From assembly GCF_001735715.1 (NCBI RefSeq), contig NZ_CP017259.1, positions 1,485,501 to 1,549,500 on the forward strand: a stretch of 64,000 bases of DNA. Reading direction: 5' to 3'. Positions 36,215-42,910 of the stretch are shown here, one piece after another (the stretch's first letter is position 1; each line of letters opens with the position of its first letter). The stretch comes from Formosa sp. Hel3_A1_48 (GTDB lineage: Bacteria; Bacteroidota; Bacteroidia; Flavobacteriales; Flavobacteriaceae). Below the pieces are notes generated by a model. The model did no database searches. It saw only the letters and a list, made by a program, of their open reading frames with translations, and had not been told where the DNA came from. Position numbers and translations under genes: made by a program.

Positions 36215-37573
36215 TTAATTGCTTTTTTTGACAATGAACAGGCCTTTTTCTATGTCGCTTATGATTATATTTCCGCTTTCGAAATAGGGGTAAACATTCC
36301 ACACACCATTGAAATTGGCGTTATCATTTTCAGGGTAAGTATCGAAAAAGCCTACTTCACTCATGGATTGATTACCAATATCACTGATACTAATTTCGCG
36401 CATACCCGCTCTGTAGCTAGCTAAGAAATAACTATCGCCAAGAGTATATCCGTTGTGGTCAATAGAGGTGTTTTGTGAAAAATACTCAAAACTTAAAATT
36501 GGATCATCCAAATCATTGAAATCAAAAATCAGTGTTCGTGTATTGTTGCCAAAGTTTTGCTCGTCGAGCTCATCTCCCACGATAAAGTACCGCAAATCTT
36601 CTGTAAACCACCCTTGATGAGTATACTTGATGTTGCTGTAGTCGGTTGTTGAAATTGTTGTTGGATTTTCTTTGTCTGAAACATCAACAATAACGACTTC
36701 GTCTTCATTGCTGCCAATAAGGATTTCTTTTCCTGTAAAATCTGTGTCAGGCCCATTGTATGTTACTACTTGTGCATCATGAGAATAACCACCATCACTG
36801 AATCCACCTTCAAAAACAGGCGAAGTTGGGTTTTGGATATTAATGAATAAAGGACCACCTTGATAAGGTCCATTTCTATTGGTGCCAACAACATAAGCAT
36901 AACCAGACTCTTCGTTAATGACAATATTGTGGGCACTGCCAAACTCAGTGAAATGGGTGTCTGCATTAAACTCAACCGGTGGATTCTGTACATCACGTAA
37001 GCGGGTTAAATCAAATACTTGCATCCCATGACTCCCTGCCTCAGAAACAATAAAAGCATGGTCATCATAAACTTTTATATCCCGCCAAGAGCTATTTACG
37101 GTTGCTGTAGGTAAAACTCCAATGAGTTTCATATTGTTTGGATTGCTTATGTCAACAAAAGCGGCATGGGAGGATAGCCCTATTAATGCGTATTCTTTTC
37201 CATCCTCAGAATCTGTCCAACCCCAAGAATCATTCCCTGAAAGACCCCCACCCTCAGAAGAAGGAATGCTTAAATCTTCTAGGGATAAATAGCCGATTAA
37301 ATCATAACCATCACAAGGGTATATATCGGCAAAACCATTGACGCATGGTTGGGCAGTAAAATTGACATCGTCACAAACATCACCGATACCATCATTGTCG
37401 CTATCCACTTGATCAATGTTAGCAGTTGATGGGCAATTATCTATTGCATCGTAAATACCGTCACCATCTGTATCTGAATAAGAAACGCCAACAGCTTCAT
37501 TTTCGCAGTTCAGTAGTAATCCTGTAAAGGATAGAAATAAAATAAAGGCAAATCTTTTTGTAGTAAAGTGCAT
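36215..37573 (-). CDS. Choice-of-anchor B family lipoprotein with thrombospondin type 3 repeats
   Basis: A 452-residue protein, first gene of the four-gene operon. Signal peptide with a lipobox-like LLNC (Cys at 23). Residues about 33-68 are calcium-binding thrombospondin type 3 repeats (DTDGDGIYDAIDNCPS, DSDNDGIGDVCD). The rest (about 85-450) is a choice-of-anchor B domain, an LVIVD-type propeller with repeated VxDxSxxxxxxxI strands (AAFVDISNPNNMKLIGVL, VVIVDVSDKENPTTI) and conserved His-rich loops (HAAFVD, SAHNIV, YSHDAQ, KYTHQGWF, IDHNGY). The regularly placed His residues near the propeller centre could bind metal, which fits the company it keeps. No clear promoter box is seen in the 90 bases before it. 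Confidence 0.85.
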   Translation of the reverse strand: MHFTTKRFAFILFLSFTGLLLNCENEAVGVSYSDTDGDGIYDAIDNCPSTANIDQVDSDNDGIGDVCDDVNFTAQPCVNGFADIYPCDGYDLIGYLSLEDLSIPSSEGGGLSGNDSWGWTDSEDGKEYALIGLSSHAAFVDISNPNNMKLIGVLPTATVNSSWRDIKVYDDHAFIVSEAGSHGMQVFDLTRLRDVQNPPVEFNADTHFTEFGSAHNIVINEESGYAYVVGTNRNGPYQGGPLFINIQNPTSPVFEGGFSDGGYSHDAQVVTYNGPDTDFTGKEILIGSNEDEVVIVDVSDKENPTTISTTDYSNIKYTHQGWFTEDLRYFIVGDELDEQNFGNNTRTLIFDFNDLDDPILSFEYFSQNTSIDHNGYTLGDSYFLASYRAGMREISISDIGNQSMSEVGFFDTYPENDNANFNGVWNVYPYFESGNIIISDIEKGLFIVKKSN

Positions 37574-37651
37574 TAGTTTTAAAGTCTTAATTTGGAAACC
37601 ACAATTTACATTAAATTCTATTATTAAATCTTAAAAAATGCATAATTACCG

Positions 37652-37659
37652 TATTTTTG
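37652..37659 (+). promoter_or_regulatory. -7 promoter element for thiL
   Basis: TATTTTTG matches TAnnTTTG and ends only 4 bases before the thiL ATG at 37664. If used, the message is leaderless. No later Met near the N-terminus could serve instead. Confidence 0.6.
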
Positions 37660-37663
37660 CAGT

Positions 37664-38713
37664 ATGATAGAAGATAAAAACCATAAGAAAACAGCGCTTT
37701 CGGCTTTAGGTGAATTTGGCTTAATTGAACATTTAACGTCTAATTTTTCTGTACAAAACACAACTACAATTTTAGGGATTGGTGATGATGCCGCAGTTCT
37801 TGATTTTAAGGACAAATCGGTTGTTGTCTCCACAGATTTATTGGTAGAGGGAGTTCATTTTGATTTGAGTTACATGCCCCTCAAGCATTTGGGGTACAAA
37901 GCAGTTGTTGTAAACTTATCTGATATTTACGCCATGAATGCTCAAGCGACTCAGATAACCGTTTCTATAGCGGTATCAAATCGTTTTGGATTGGAGGCAC
38001 TGGAAGCTCTGTACGATGGTATTCGCACTGCAGCTTCTATTTATGGCATCGATGTTATTGGTGGAGATACGACCTCTTCACAAAGTGGTCTTACGATTTC
38101 AATTACAGCTATTGGTGAAATAAGTTCTTCTAAAATTGCAAAACGAAGTGGCGCTAAACCAAATGATCTTCTCGTAGTTACTGGAGATATTGGCGCTGCT
38201 TACTTGGGGCTTCAGGTATTGGAACGCGAAAAAGAAGTTTTTAAAGTCAATCCAAACAATCAACCGGATTTGGATGCTTATACTTATATTATTGAACGTC
38301 AATTGAAACCAGAGGCGCGAAAGGATGTTGTAAAATTGCTTCAAGATCTTGAGGTTCAGCCAACTGCTATGATTGATATTAGCGATGGCTTGTCTTCAGA
38401 AATTATGCATATATGTAAACAAAGTAATGTAGGCTGTGATCTTTACGAAGAAAAAATTCCGTTGGACCCTCAAGTAATTTCGACTTGTGAAGAATTTAAT
38501 ATGGACAGCACAACAATTGCTTTGAGCGGGGGTGAGGACTATGAGCTTTTGATGACTATTAGTCAAGAGGACTATTCTAAAATTAAAGGCAACCCAAATT
38601 TGACTGTAATTGGTTACATGACTGAGCCAAGCTCTGGCATGCACTTGGTTACTCGCGGAGAAGAAAAAATCCCCCTAAAGGCACAAGGCTGGAATAGTCT
38701 AACCAAAGATTAA
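37664..38713 (+). CDS. thiL: Thiamine-monophosphate kinase
   Basis: Phosphorylates thiamine phosphate to thiamine diphosphate, the active cofactor. The 349 residues form the two-domain PurM/ThiL fold. The Mg-ATP binding motif is GIGDDAAVLDF near residue 42, followed by STDLLVEGVHFDLSYMPLKHLGYKAVVVNLSDIYAM, and later GGDTT and DISDGLSSEI; the C-terminal GGEDYELL is also conserved. The gene stands alone on the plus strand; its last 4 bases overlap the end of convergent gldD, with no terminator between them. A -7 box lies right before the start. Secure. Confidence 0.95.
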   Translation: MIEDKNHKKTALSALGEFGLIEHLTSNFSVQNTTTILGIGDDAAVLDFKDKSVVVSTDLLVEGVHFDLSYMPLKHLGYKAVVVNLSDIYAMNAQATQITVSIAVSNRFGLEALEALYDGIRTAASIYGIDVIGGDTTSSQSGLTISITAIGEISSSKIAKRSGAKPNDLLVVTGDIGAAYLGLQVLEREKEVFKVNPNNQPDLDAYTYIIERQLKPEARKDVVKLLQDLEVQPTAMIDISDGLSSEIMHICKQSNVGCDLYEEKIPLDPQVISTCEEFNMDSTTIALSGGEDYELLMTISQEDYSKIKGNPNLTVIGYMTEPSSGMHLVTRGEEKIPLKAQGWNSLTKD

Positions 38714-39270
38714 TTTCTCCAGTGTATACTTTCCATTAGCTTTAAAATATCATTTTTGACATAATCCACAGCCGGTAAAATTGAGTCGTAATTTGGGCGT
38801 GTTTTGAAGTATAAAGCGCCTGAAAGAAAATGTTTTTTATTGTCAGAAATATAAAACTGCAGCTGTGAGGCAACAGGCCCACTGAGCTCATATAATTTGC
38901 CAAATGTTTTTGTGGTTTCATTTTCAAATGAACGCTCAGAAACCTCTCGAGCCATTTGCGCATGTTTTTGGGTAATCGATTTAGCTTCTGATAAATAAGT
39001 TTGAAGGTTGTTGTCCAAATTATTATACGTTAAATATAAGGTGGCATTGAGTGTGTTATAATTTAGATTTAATCCGAGCAACTGATTATTTTTTGTTATG
39101 GTCTCAACTGTAGCGATTTTATTTTTTTTAAATAAAAAAGGCATTGCGGTTTTTAGTGGTTGGTATTTAGCTTTGGGATAATCTAGGCGTAAAAAAGCCT
39201 TTGGTTTTGGCACGTTTGTTTGTTGGCAAGCAAAACAAAAACAAATCAATATGACTATTAGACGATGCAT
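38710..39270 (-). CDS. gldD: Gliding motility lipoprotein GldD
   Basis: A 186-residue lipoprotein (lipobox CFAC, Cys at 15) required for gliding motility and type IX secretion in Flavobacterium johnsoniae. The segment KPKAFLRLDYPKAKYQPL at the start of the mature protein and the C-terminal YFKTRPNYDSILPAVDYVK are characteristic. It overlaps gldE by one base, the gldE-gldD arrangement known from other gliding Bacteroidota. Its stop overlaps convergent thiL by 4 bases. Identification is by motif and gene pair and is strong. Confidence 0.93.
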   Translation of the reverse strand: MHRLIVILICFCFACQQTNVPKPKAFLRLDYPKAKYQPLKTAMPFLFKKNKIATVETITKNNQLLGLNLNYNTLNATLYLTYNNLDNNLQTYLSEAKSITQKHAQMAREVSERSFENETTKTFGKLYELSGPVASQLQFYISDNKKHFLSGALYFKTRPNYDSILPAVDYVKNDILKLMESIHWRN

Positions 39271-40592
39271 TATTTCAGAAGTGTAACCTTTAGTTGTTTT
39301 ATTCTTTTGTTATCAATACCTTCAACAATAAATGTGTAGGAATTAAATTTTATTTTAGATCTAATTTTAGGAAAGCTCTTGGAAATTTCAAGCACAAATC
39401 CAGCAATAGTTTCTGCTTCTCCTTTATGGTTTTCGAATATAGACTCATCCTTAAGTTTTATGATCCTGTAGAAATCTTTCAGCGCTGTTTTACCATCAAA
39501 CACATAATTATTTTCGTCAATTTTTGAATAAATCAAATCATCATCATCAAATTCATCGCTAATATCTCCTACAATTTCTTCTATTACATCCTCCAAAGAA
39601 ACCACTCCAGATGTTCCTCCATATTCATCTACCACAATAGCTAGATGAATTTTTTTCTCTTGAAACTCAACCATCAAATCATCTAACTTTTTATTTTCTG
39701 GGACAAACAATGGTACTCTTAATAAGCTATTCCAGTCGAATTCTTTTTTTTGCAAATGAGGCAAAAGATCTTTAGCATATAAAATTCCAGATACAGAGTC
39801 TATAGAGTTCTCATAAACTGGAATTCTAGAGTAACCATGAGCTACAATTTCTGGGATAATAGCCTCAAATTTTAATGATGATTCTAATGCAAAAATGTCG
39901 ATACGAGGGCGCATCACTTGTTTTGTGTCTGTATTCCCAAATGAGACTATGCCCTGAAGAATTTTCTGTTCCTCTTTGGTTGTATCCTCTTCGCTTGTTA
40001 ACTCGAGTGCTTGAGAAAGATAATCTACATTAAGATTAGATTTTTGTTTTCCCAGCCCTTTATGGATCATTAAAGTAAGCCTGCGCATCGGCATGCTGAT
40101 GGGTGCAAACAGAACATCTAAAATCTTTAGCGGTCTTGCCATGAATTTTGAGAATTTTAAGTTGTTCCTGTTGGCATATATTTTCGGTAAAATTTCACCA
40201 AACATTAAAATCAAAAAAGTTATAATAATGACCTCAATAAAAAAGACCAAATCGATTTTAAAAAACACCAAGTCAAGTTCGGAATTAACGCCTTTAAATA
40301 GGTGTTCGCTAAGCGAAGCAAAAAGTAAGACGATCCCGATATTTATAAAGTTATTAGCAACTAAAATAGTGGCTAACAATTTCTTTGGTCGATGCAGCAG
40401 AGCAATAATTGTTTCAAGTGCTTTTGAAGGGGTGTTTTCTTCTGGTTCTAAATCTGATTTACTCAATGAAAATAGAGCTACCTCTGCACCAGAAATAAGG
40501 GCAGAGCATACCAAAAGAATTACAAGAGAGACCCCGCCGAATAATAAGTGGGGGTCTATAAAATTTAGGAATAGAGTGCGCTCAGCGTCCAA
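39270..40592 (-). CDS. gldE: Gliding-associated CorC/CNNM-type membrane protein GldE
   Basis: A 440-residue membrane protein. The DUF21/CNNM transmembrane domain occupies about 15-195 with four hydrophobic segments (LLFGGVSLVILLVCSALISG, and others), followed by a CBS pair (about 210-340, with MRPRIDIFAL and VVDEYGGTSGVVSLEDVIEEIVGDI) and a CorC/HlyC C-terminal domain (about 350-435). It is a paralogue of magnesium/cobalt efflux proteins; in F. johnsoniae extra GldE compensates for some GldB defects. The start codon is TTG at 40592, with a stop just upstream in frame and no earlier ATG. It lies 22 bases after ssb and overlaps gldD. Confidence 0.92.
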   Translation of the reverse strand: MDAERTLFLNFIDPHLLFGGVSLVILLVCSALISGAEVALFSLSKSDLEPEENTPSKALETIIALLHRPKKLLATILVANNFINIGIVLLFASLSEHLFKGVNSELDLVFFKIDLVFFIEVIIITFLILMFGEILPKIYANRNNLKFSKFMARPLKILDVLFAPISMPMRRLTLMIHKGLGKQKSNLNVDYLSQALELTSEEDTTKEEQKILQGIVSFGNTDTKQVMRPRIDIFALESSLKFEAIIPEIVAHGYSRIPVYENSIDSVSGILYAKDLLPHLQKKEFDWNSLLRVPLFVPENKKLDDLMVEFQEKKIHLAIVVDEYGGTSGVVSLEDVIEEIVGDISDEFDDDDLIYSKIDENNYVFDGKTALKDFYRIIKLKDESIFENHKGEAETIAGFVLEISKSFPKIRSKIKFNSYTFIVEGIDNKRIKQLKVTLLK

Positions 40593-40614
40593 ATGAATTT
40601 AGTTGGTGGTACAA

Positions 40615-41058
40615 TTAAAAGGGTAAATCATCATGATTTTCTGTTTCTGTCGTTGATGGATTTACTGCTTGGTGTGGTGAAGACTCTACAGGGGTATTAG
40701 TCGATTGTTGTGTCTGGTCAGTTTTTGCTGTCAAAAATGTAAAATCTGAACATACAATTTCGGTGGAGTAACGATCACTTCCTTTATCATCTTGCCACTT
40801 GCGAGTTTTAAGGCGTCCTTCAATGTATACGCGATCTCCTTTTTTTAAATACTTTTCGCAAATTTCTGCTGCCTTATTGCGTACAACAATGTTGTGCCAT
40901 TCTGTATTGGTTACCTTTTCGTTTGTTTGTTTGTTGGTGTATGTCTCATTGGTAGCCAGAGGGAAGCGCCCCACACAATTGCTGTCATCAAAATAGTGGA
41001 TTTTAACGTTGTCACCCAAATGACCGATGAGCATGACTTTATTTAGTGTTCCAGACAT
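40615..41058 (-). CDS. ssb: Single-stranded DNA-binding protein
   Basis: A 147-residue SSB. The OB fold covers about 1-108 (LNKVMLIGHLGDNVKI, EWHNIVVRNKAAEICEKYLKKG), followed by a Gln/Thr/Ser-rich linker and the acidic C-terminal tip DDLPF that recruits repair and replication proteins. It is encoded between mutY and gldE in the same direction (59 bases after mutY, 22 before gldE), so a repair gene, SSB and motility genes share a transcript, an arrangement that recurs in Flavobacteriia. Secure. Confidence 0.95.
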   Translation of the reverse strand: MSGTLNKVMLIGHLGDNVKIHYFDDSNCVGRFPLATNETYTNKQTNEKVTNTEWHNIVVRNKAAEICEKYLKKGDRVYIEGRLKTRKWQDDKGSDRYSTEIVCSDFTFLTAKTDQTQQSTNTPVESSPHQAVNPSTTETENHDDLPF

Positions 41059-41117
41059 ATGTTTTAGTTGAAAGAGGATGAATGTTTAAGTTATAAAGAT
41101 ATTTAAAAAAATGATAA

Positions 41118-42158
41118 CTAAGATTGAAATTTCTTAATAAATCGATCAATAACTATAGGGACTGCGTATTTTGAAATTTCCGACCACAGCACTCCCTCTT
41201 TTAACGATTCGCAGGTCTTTAATATCCAAAATTTGATGTGTAATTCTTGATGTGAAAGTCGGTGGATGACCTCTTTACTGTTGAACAAATCCACTGTTTC
41301 GACCATTAGATCCTTAGTTTTGATATGATTTTGATTTAATTTAAAATCTGTTTTAGTCATCTTTTCAGAAGTTTCAAAAAGAGGAAATTGGTAGAGGTTT
41401 TGCCAAATTCCCTTGCTCGTTCGCTGTTCAAGTATTGTTTTCCCATCTTTTGATTTTACCACCAAAAAGTTTAAATACCGTTTTTTTATTTTCGTTTTAT
41501 TTAGCTTTGTAGGAAGGATAGTGATCTTTCCTGTATTAAAGGCCACGCAGTCCTTAGTAAGAGGGCATATTGAGCAATCTGGAGATTTGGGTTTACATTG
41601 GCGTGCACCAAATTCCATGATGGCCTGATTATAATCACCAATTTTAGTTTTTGGTAACAGAGATGAGGCCAGAGTTTTGAATTGCTTAACGCCTTGAGTT
41701 GAGTTTATGGGTGTGTCTATTCCAAAAAAACGAGACAACACTCTATAAACATTGCCATCGACTACGGCTGTTTTTTCCTCGTAGCAGATGGAAGCAATTG
41801 CACTCGCCGTGTAATCACCAACCCCTTTTAGTTGTATTAAATCTTTGTAGCTTTTAGGAAAAACCCCATTTAGCTCCTCAGCAATATATTTGGAGGTAAG
41901 GTGTAGATTTCTTGCTCTTGAGTAATAACCCAACCCTTGCCAGTCTTTGAGAACCATATCTTCACTTGCATTGGCAAGATCAAAAACTGTTGGGTAATGG
42001 GCAATAAACTTCAAATAATAGGGCAATCCTTGTTTAACTTGAGTTTGTTGTAGTATGATTTCGGACAACCAAATGCTGTAGGGGTCTTTATTGAGGCGCC
42101 ATGGCAAATCTCTTTTATGAATTGAATACCAATGGGTTAATTTTGAATTAAAGTTCAT
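41118..42158 (-). CDS. mutY: A/G-specific adenine DNA glycosylase
   Basis: Removes adenine mispaired with 8-oxoguanine. I use the ATG at 42158 (346 residues); a TTG three codons earlier (42167) is possible. The HhH-GPD domain has the catalytic Glu in WLSEIILQQTQV, the hairpin LKGVGDYTASAIAS and the catalytic Asp in VVDGNVYRVLSR. The [4Fe-4S] cluster ligands are complete: C-x6-C-x2-C-x5-C in CKPKSPDCSICPLTKDC. A NUDIX-like 8-oxoG recognition domain follows (about 225-346). It is the first gene of mutY-ssb-gldE-gldD, with a -7 box 19 bases upstream, divergent from the HU gene. Confidence 0.95.
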   Translation of the reverse strand: MNFNSKLTHWYSIHKRDLPWRLNKDPYSIWLSEIILQQTQVKQGLPYYLKFIAHYPTVFDLANASEDMVLKDWQGLGYYSRARNLHLTSKYIAEELNGVFPKSYKDLIQLKGVGDYTASAIASICYEEKTAVVDGNVYRVLSRFFGIDTPINSTQGVKQFKTLASSLLPKTKIGDYNQAIMEFGARQCKPKSPDCSICPLTKDCVAFNTGKITILPTKLNKTKIKKRYLNFLVVKSKDGKTILEQRTSKGIWQNLYQFPLFETSEKMTKTDFKLNQNHIKTKDLMVETVDLFNSKEVIHRLSHQELHIKFWILKTCESLKEGVLWSEISKYAVPIVIDRFIKKFQS

Positions 42159-42177
42159 TTTTTTCAAGCGTCAGCAA

Positions 42178-42185
42178 CAAAAATA
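42178..42185 (-). promoter_or_regulatory. -7 promoter element for mutY-ssb-gldE-gldD
   Basis: On the minus strand TATTTTTG matches TAnnTTTG, 19 bases before the mutY ATG. It is divergent from the HU promoter at 42220-42251. Confidence 0.6.
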
Positions 42186-42219
42186 AACTATTCAACGGAT
42201 AAATTTTAATTCTTAAGGA

Positions 42220-42251
42220 TTGAAATATTGAAATTAAAATACATATATTTG
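42220..42251 (+). promoter_or_regulatory. Promoter for the HU gene
   Basis: TTG (42220-42222), a 21-base spacer and TATATTTG (42244-42251) fit the Bacteroidota -33/-7 pattern, 38 bases before the HU start codon. Confidence 0.65.
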
Positions 42252-42289
42252 CAAGCCCTTAAATGACATTAACTTAAAAGTGCAATAAA

Positions 42290-42583
42290 ATGACAAAAGC
42301 AGAAATTGTATCGAAAATTTCTAATGATTTAGGAATTGAAAAAACTGATGTTCTTGCTACTGTGGAATCTTTTATGAATGAAGTAAAAGCATCCCTAGAG
42401 TCAGGCAATAACGTTTACCTCAGAGGTTTTGGTAGTTTTGTGATAAAAACTCGCGCGGAGAAAATTGGTAGAAATATATTAAAAAATACATCCATTAAAA
42501 TCCCTGCACACAATATACCGTCTTTTAAACCCTCAAAAGTATTTCTTGATGGTGTTAAGAAGAAGGTTAAAGTAAATAATTAA
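42290..42583 (+). CDS. HU family DNA-binding protein
   Basis: A 97-residue histone-like protein that bends and compacts DNA as a dimer. The N-terminal helices (MTKAEIVSKISNDLGIE) and the beta-arm region (VYLRGFGSFVIKTRAEKIGRN, then IKIPAHNIPSFKPSKVF) are typical of HU/IHF. The C-terminal KKKVKVNN tail is slightly longer than in E. coli HU. It has its own promoter and is followed 19 bases later by a 29-codon basic peptide gene, probably on the same transcript. Secure at family level. Confidence 0.95.
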   Translation: MTKAEIVSKISNDLGIEKTDVLATVESFMNEVKASLESGNNVYLRGFGSFVIKTRAEKIGRNILKNTSIKIPAHNIPSFKPSKVFLDGVKKKVKVNN

Positions 42584-42602
42584 TTAATAAAAAAAGGTAT
42601 AT

Positions 42603-42692
42603 ATGCCCAGTGGTAAAAAACGTAAAAGACACAAGGTAGCTACGCACAAGCGTAAGAAACGTCGTCGTGCAAACCGACACAAAAAAAAGTAA
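42603..42692 (+). CDS. 29-residue highly basic peptide, possible small ribosomal protein
   Basis: ATG at 42603 opens a 30-codon frame ending TAA at 42692. The peptide (MPSGKKRKRHKVATHKRK, then a KKRRRANRHKKK tail) is about two-thirds Lys, Arg and His and has no acidic residue. It lies 19 bases after the HU gene and is followed by a strong hairpin terminator. Its size and composition resemble tiny ribosomal proteins of the bS22/mS38 (AURKAIP1/COX24) kind. I recall near-identical peptides at this place, between HU and rng, in other Bacteroidota, which supports a real gene. The ribosomal role is inference; no function is shown here. Confidence 0.75.
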   Translation: MPSGKKRKRHKVATHKRKKRRRANRHKKK

Positions 42693-42730
42693 ACTGATAA
42701 AGTAGCATGTGCTACTTTTTCAGTTTTTAA
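42692..42730 (+). terminator. Hairpin terminator after the basic peptide gene
   Basis: AAAGTAGCA pairs with TGCTACTTT around a 2-base apex, extended by ACTGA/TCAGT after a 2-base bulge on each side, and is followed by a T-rich stretch. It separates the HU/basic-peptide unit from rng. Confidence 0.75.
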
Positions 42731-42871
42731 ATTATAAGTTCATTGAAATCAAATTCATAGACAGTCAATTTTACCTATTCGACTTCTAGAATTTACCGGG
42801 ATTAAATCCTGTGAAAATTAATTATCGCCATGGTATATTGTCATCGGTGAATAAAAATTATTGTATAATCC

Positions 42872-42897
42872 ATCTGTGCAACTACCGTTGTATAGAT
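42872..42897 (+). promoter_or_regulatory. Stable hairpin just upstream of the rng start codon
   Basis: ATCTGTGCAAC and GTTGTATAGAT can form an 11-pair stem (two G-U pairs) with a TACC tetraloop, ending 13 bases before the ATG of rng. Smaller stems (GGAT/ATCC at 42799-42809) lie earlier in the 180-base leader. No promoter box is evident in the leader. It may control RNase G synthesis. Confidence 0.5.
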
Positions 42898-42910
42898 TAA
42901 AATTAACACT

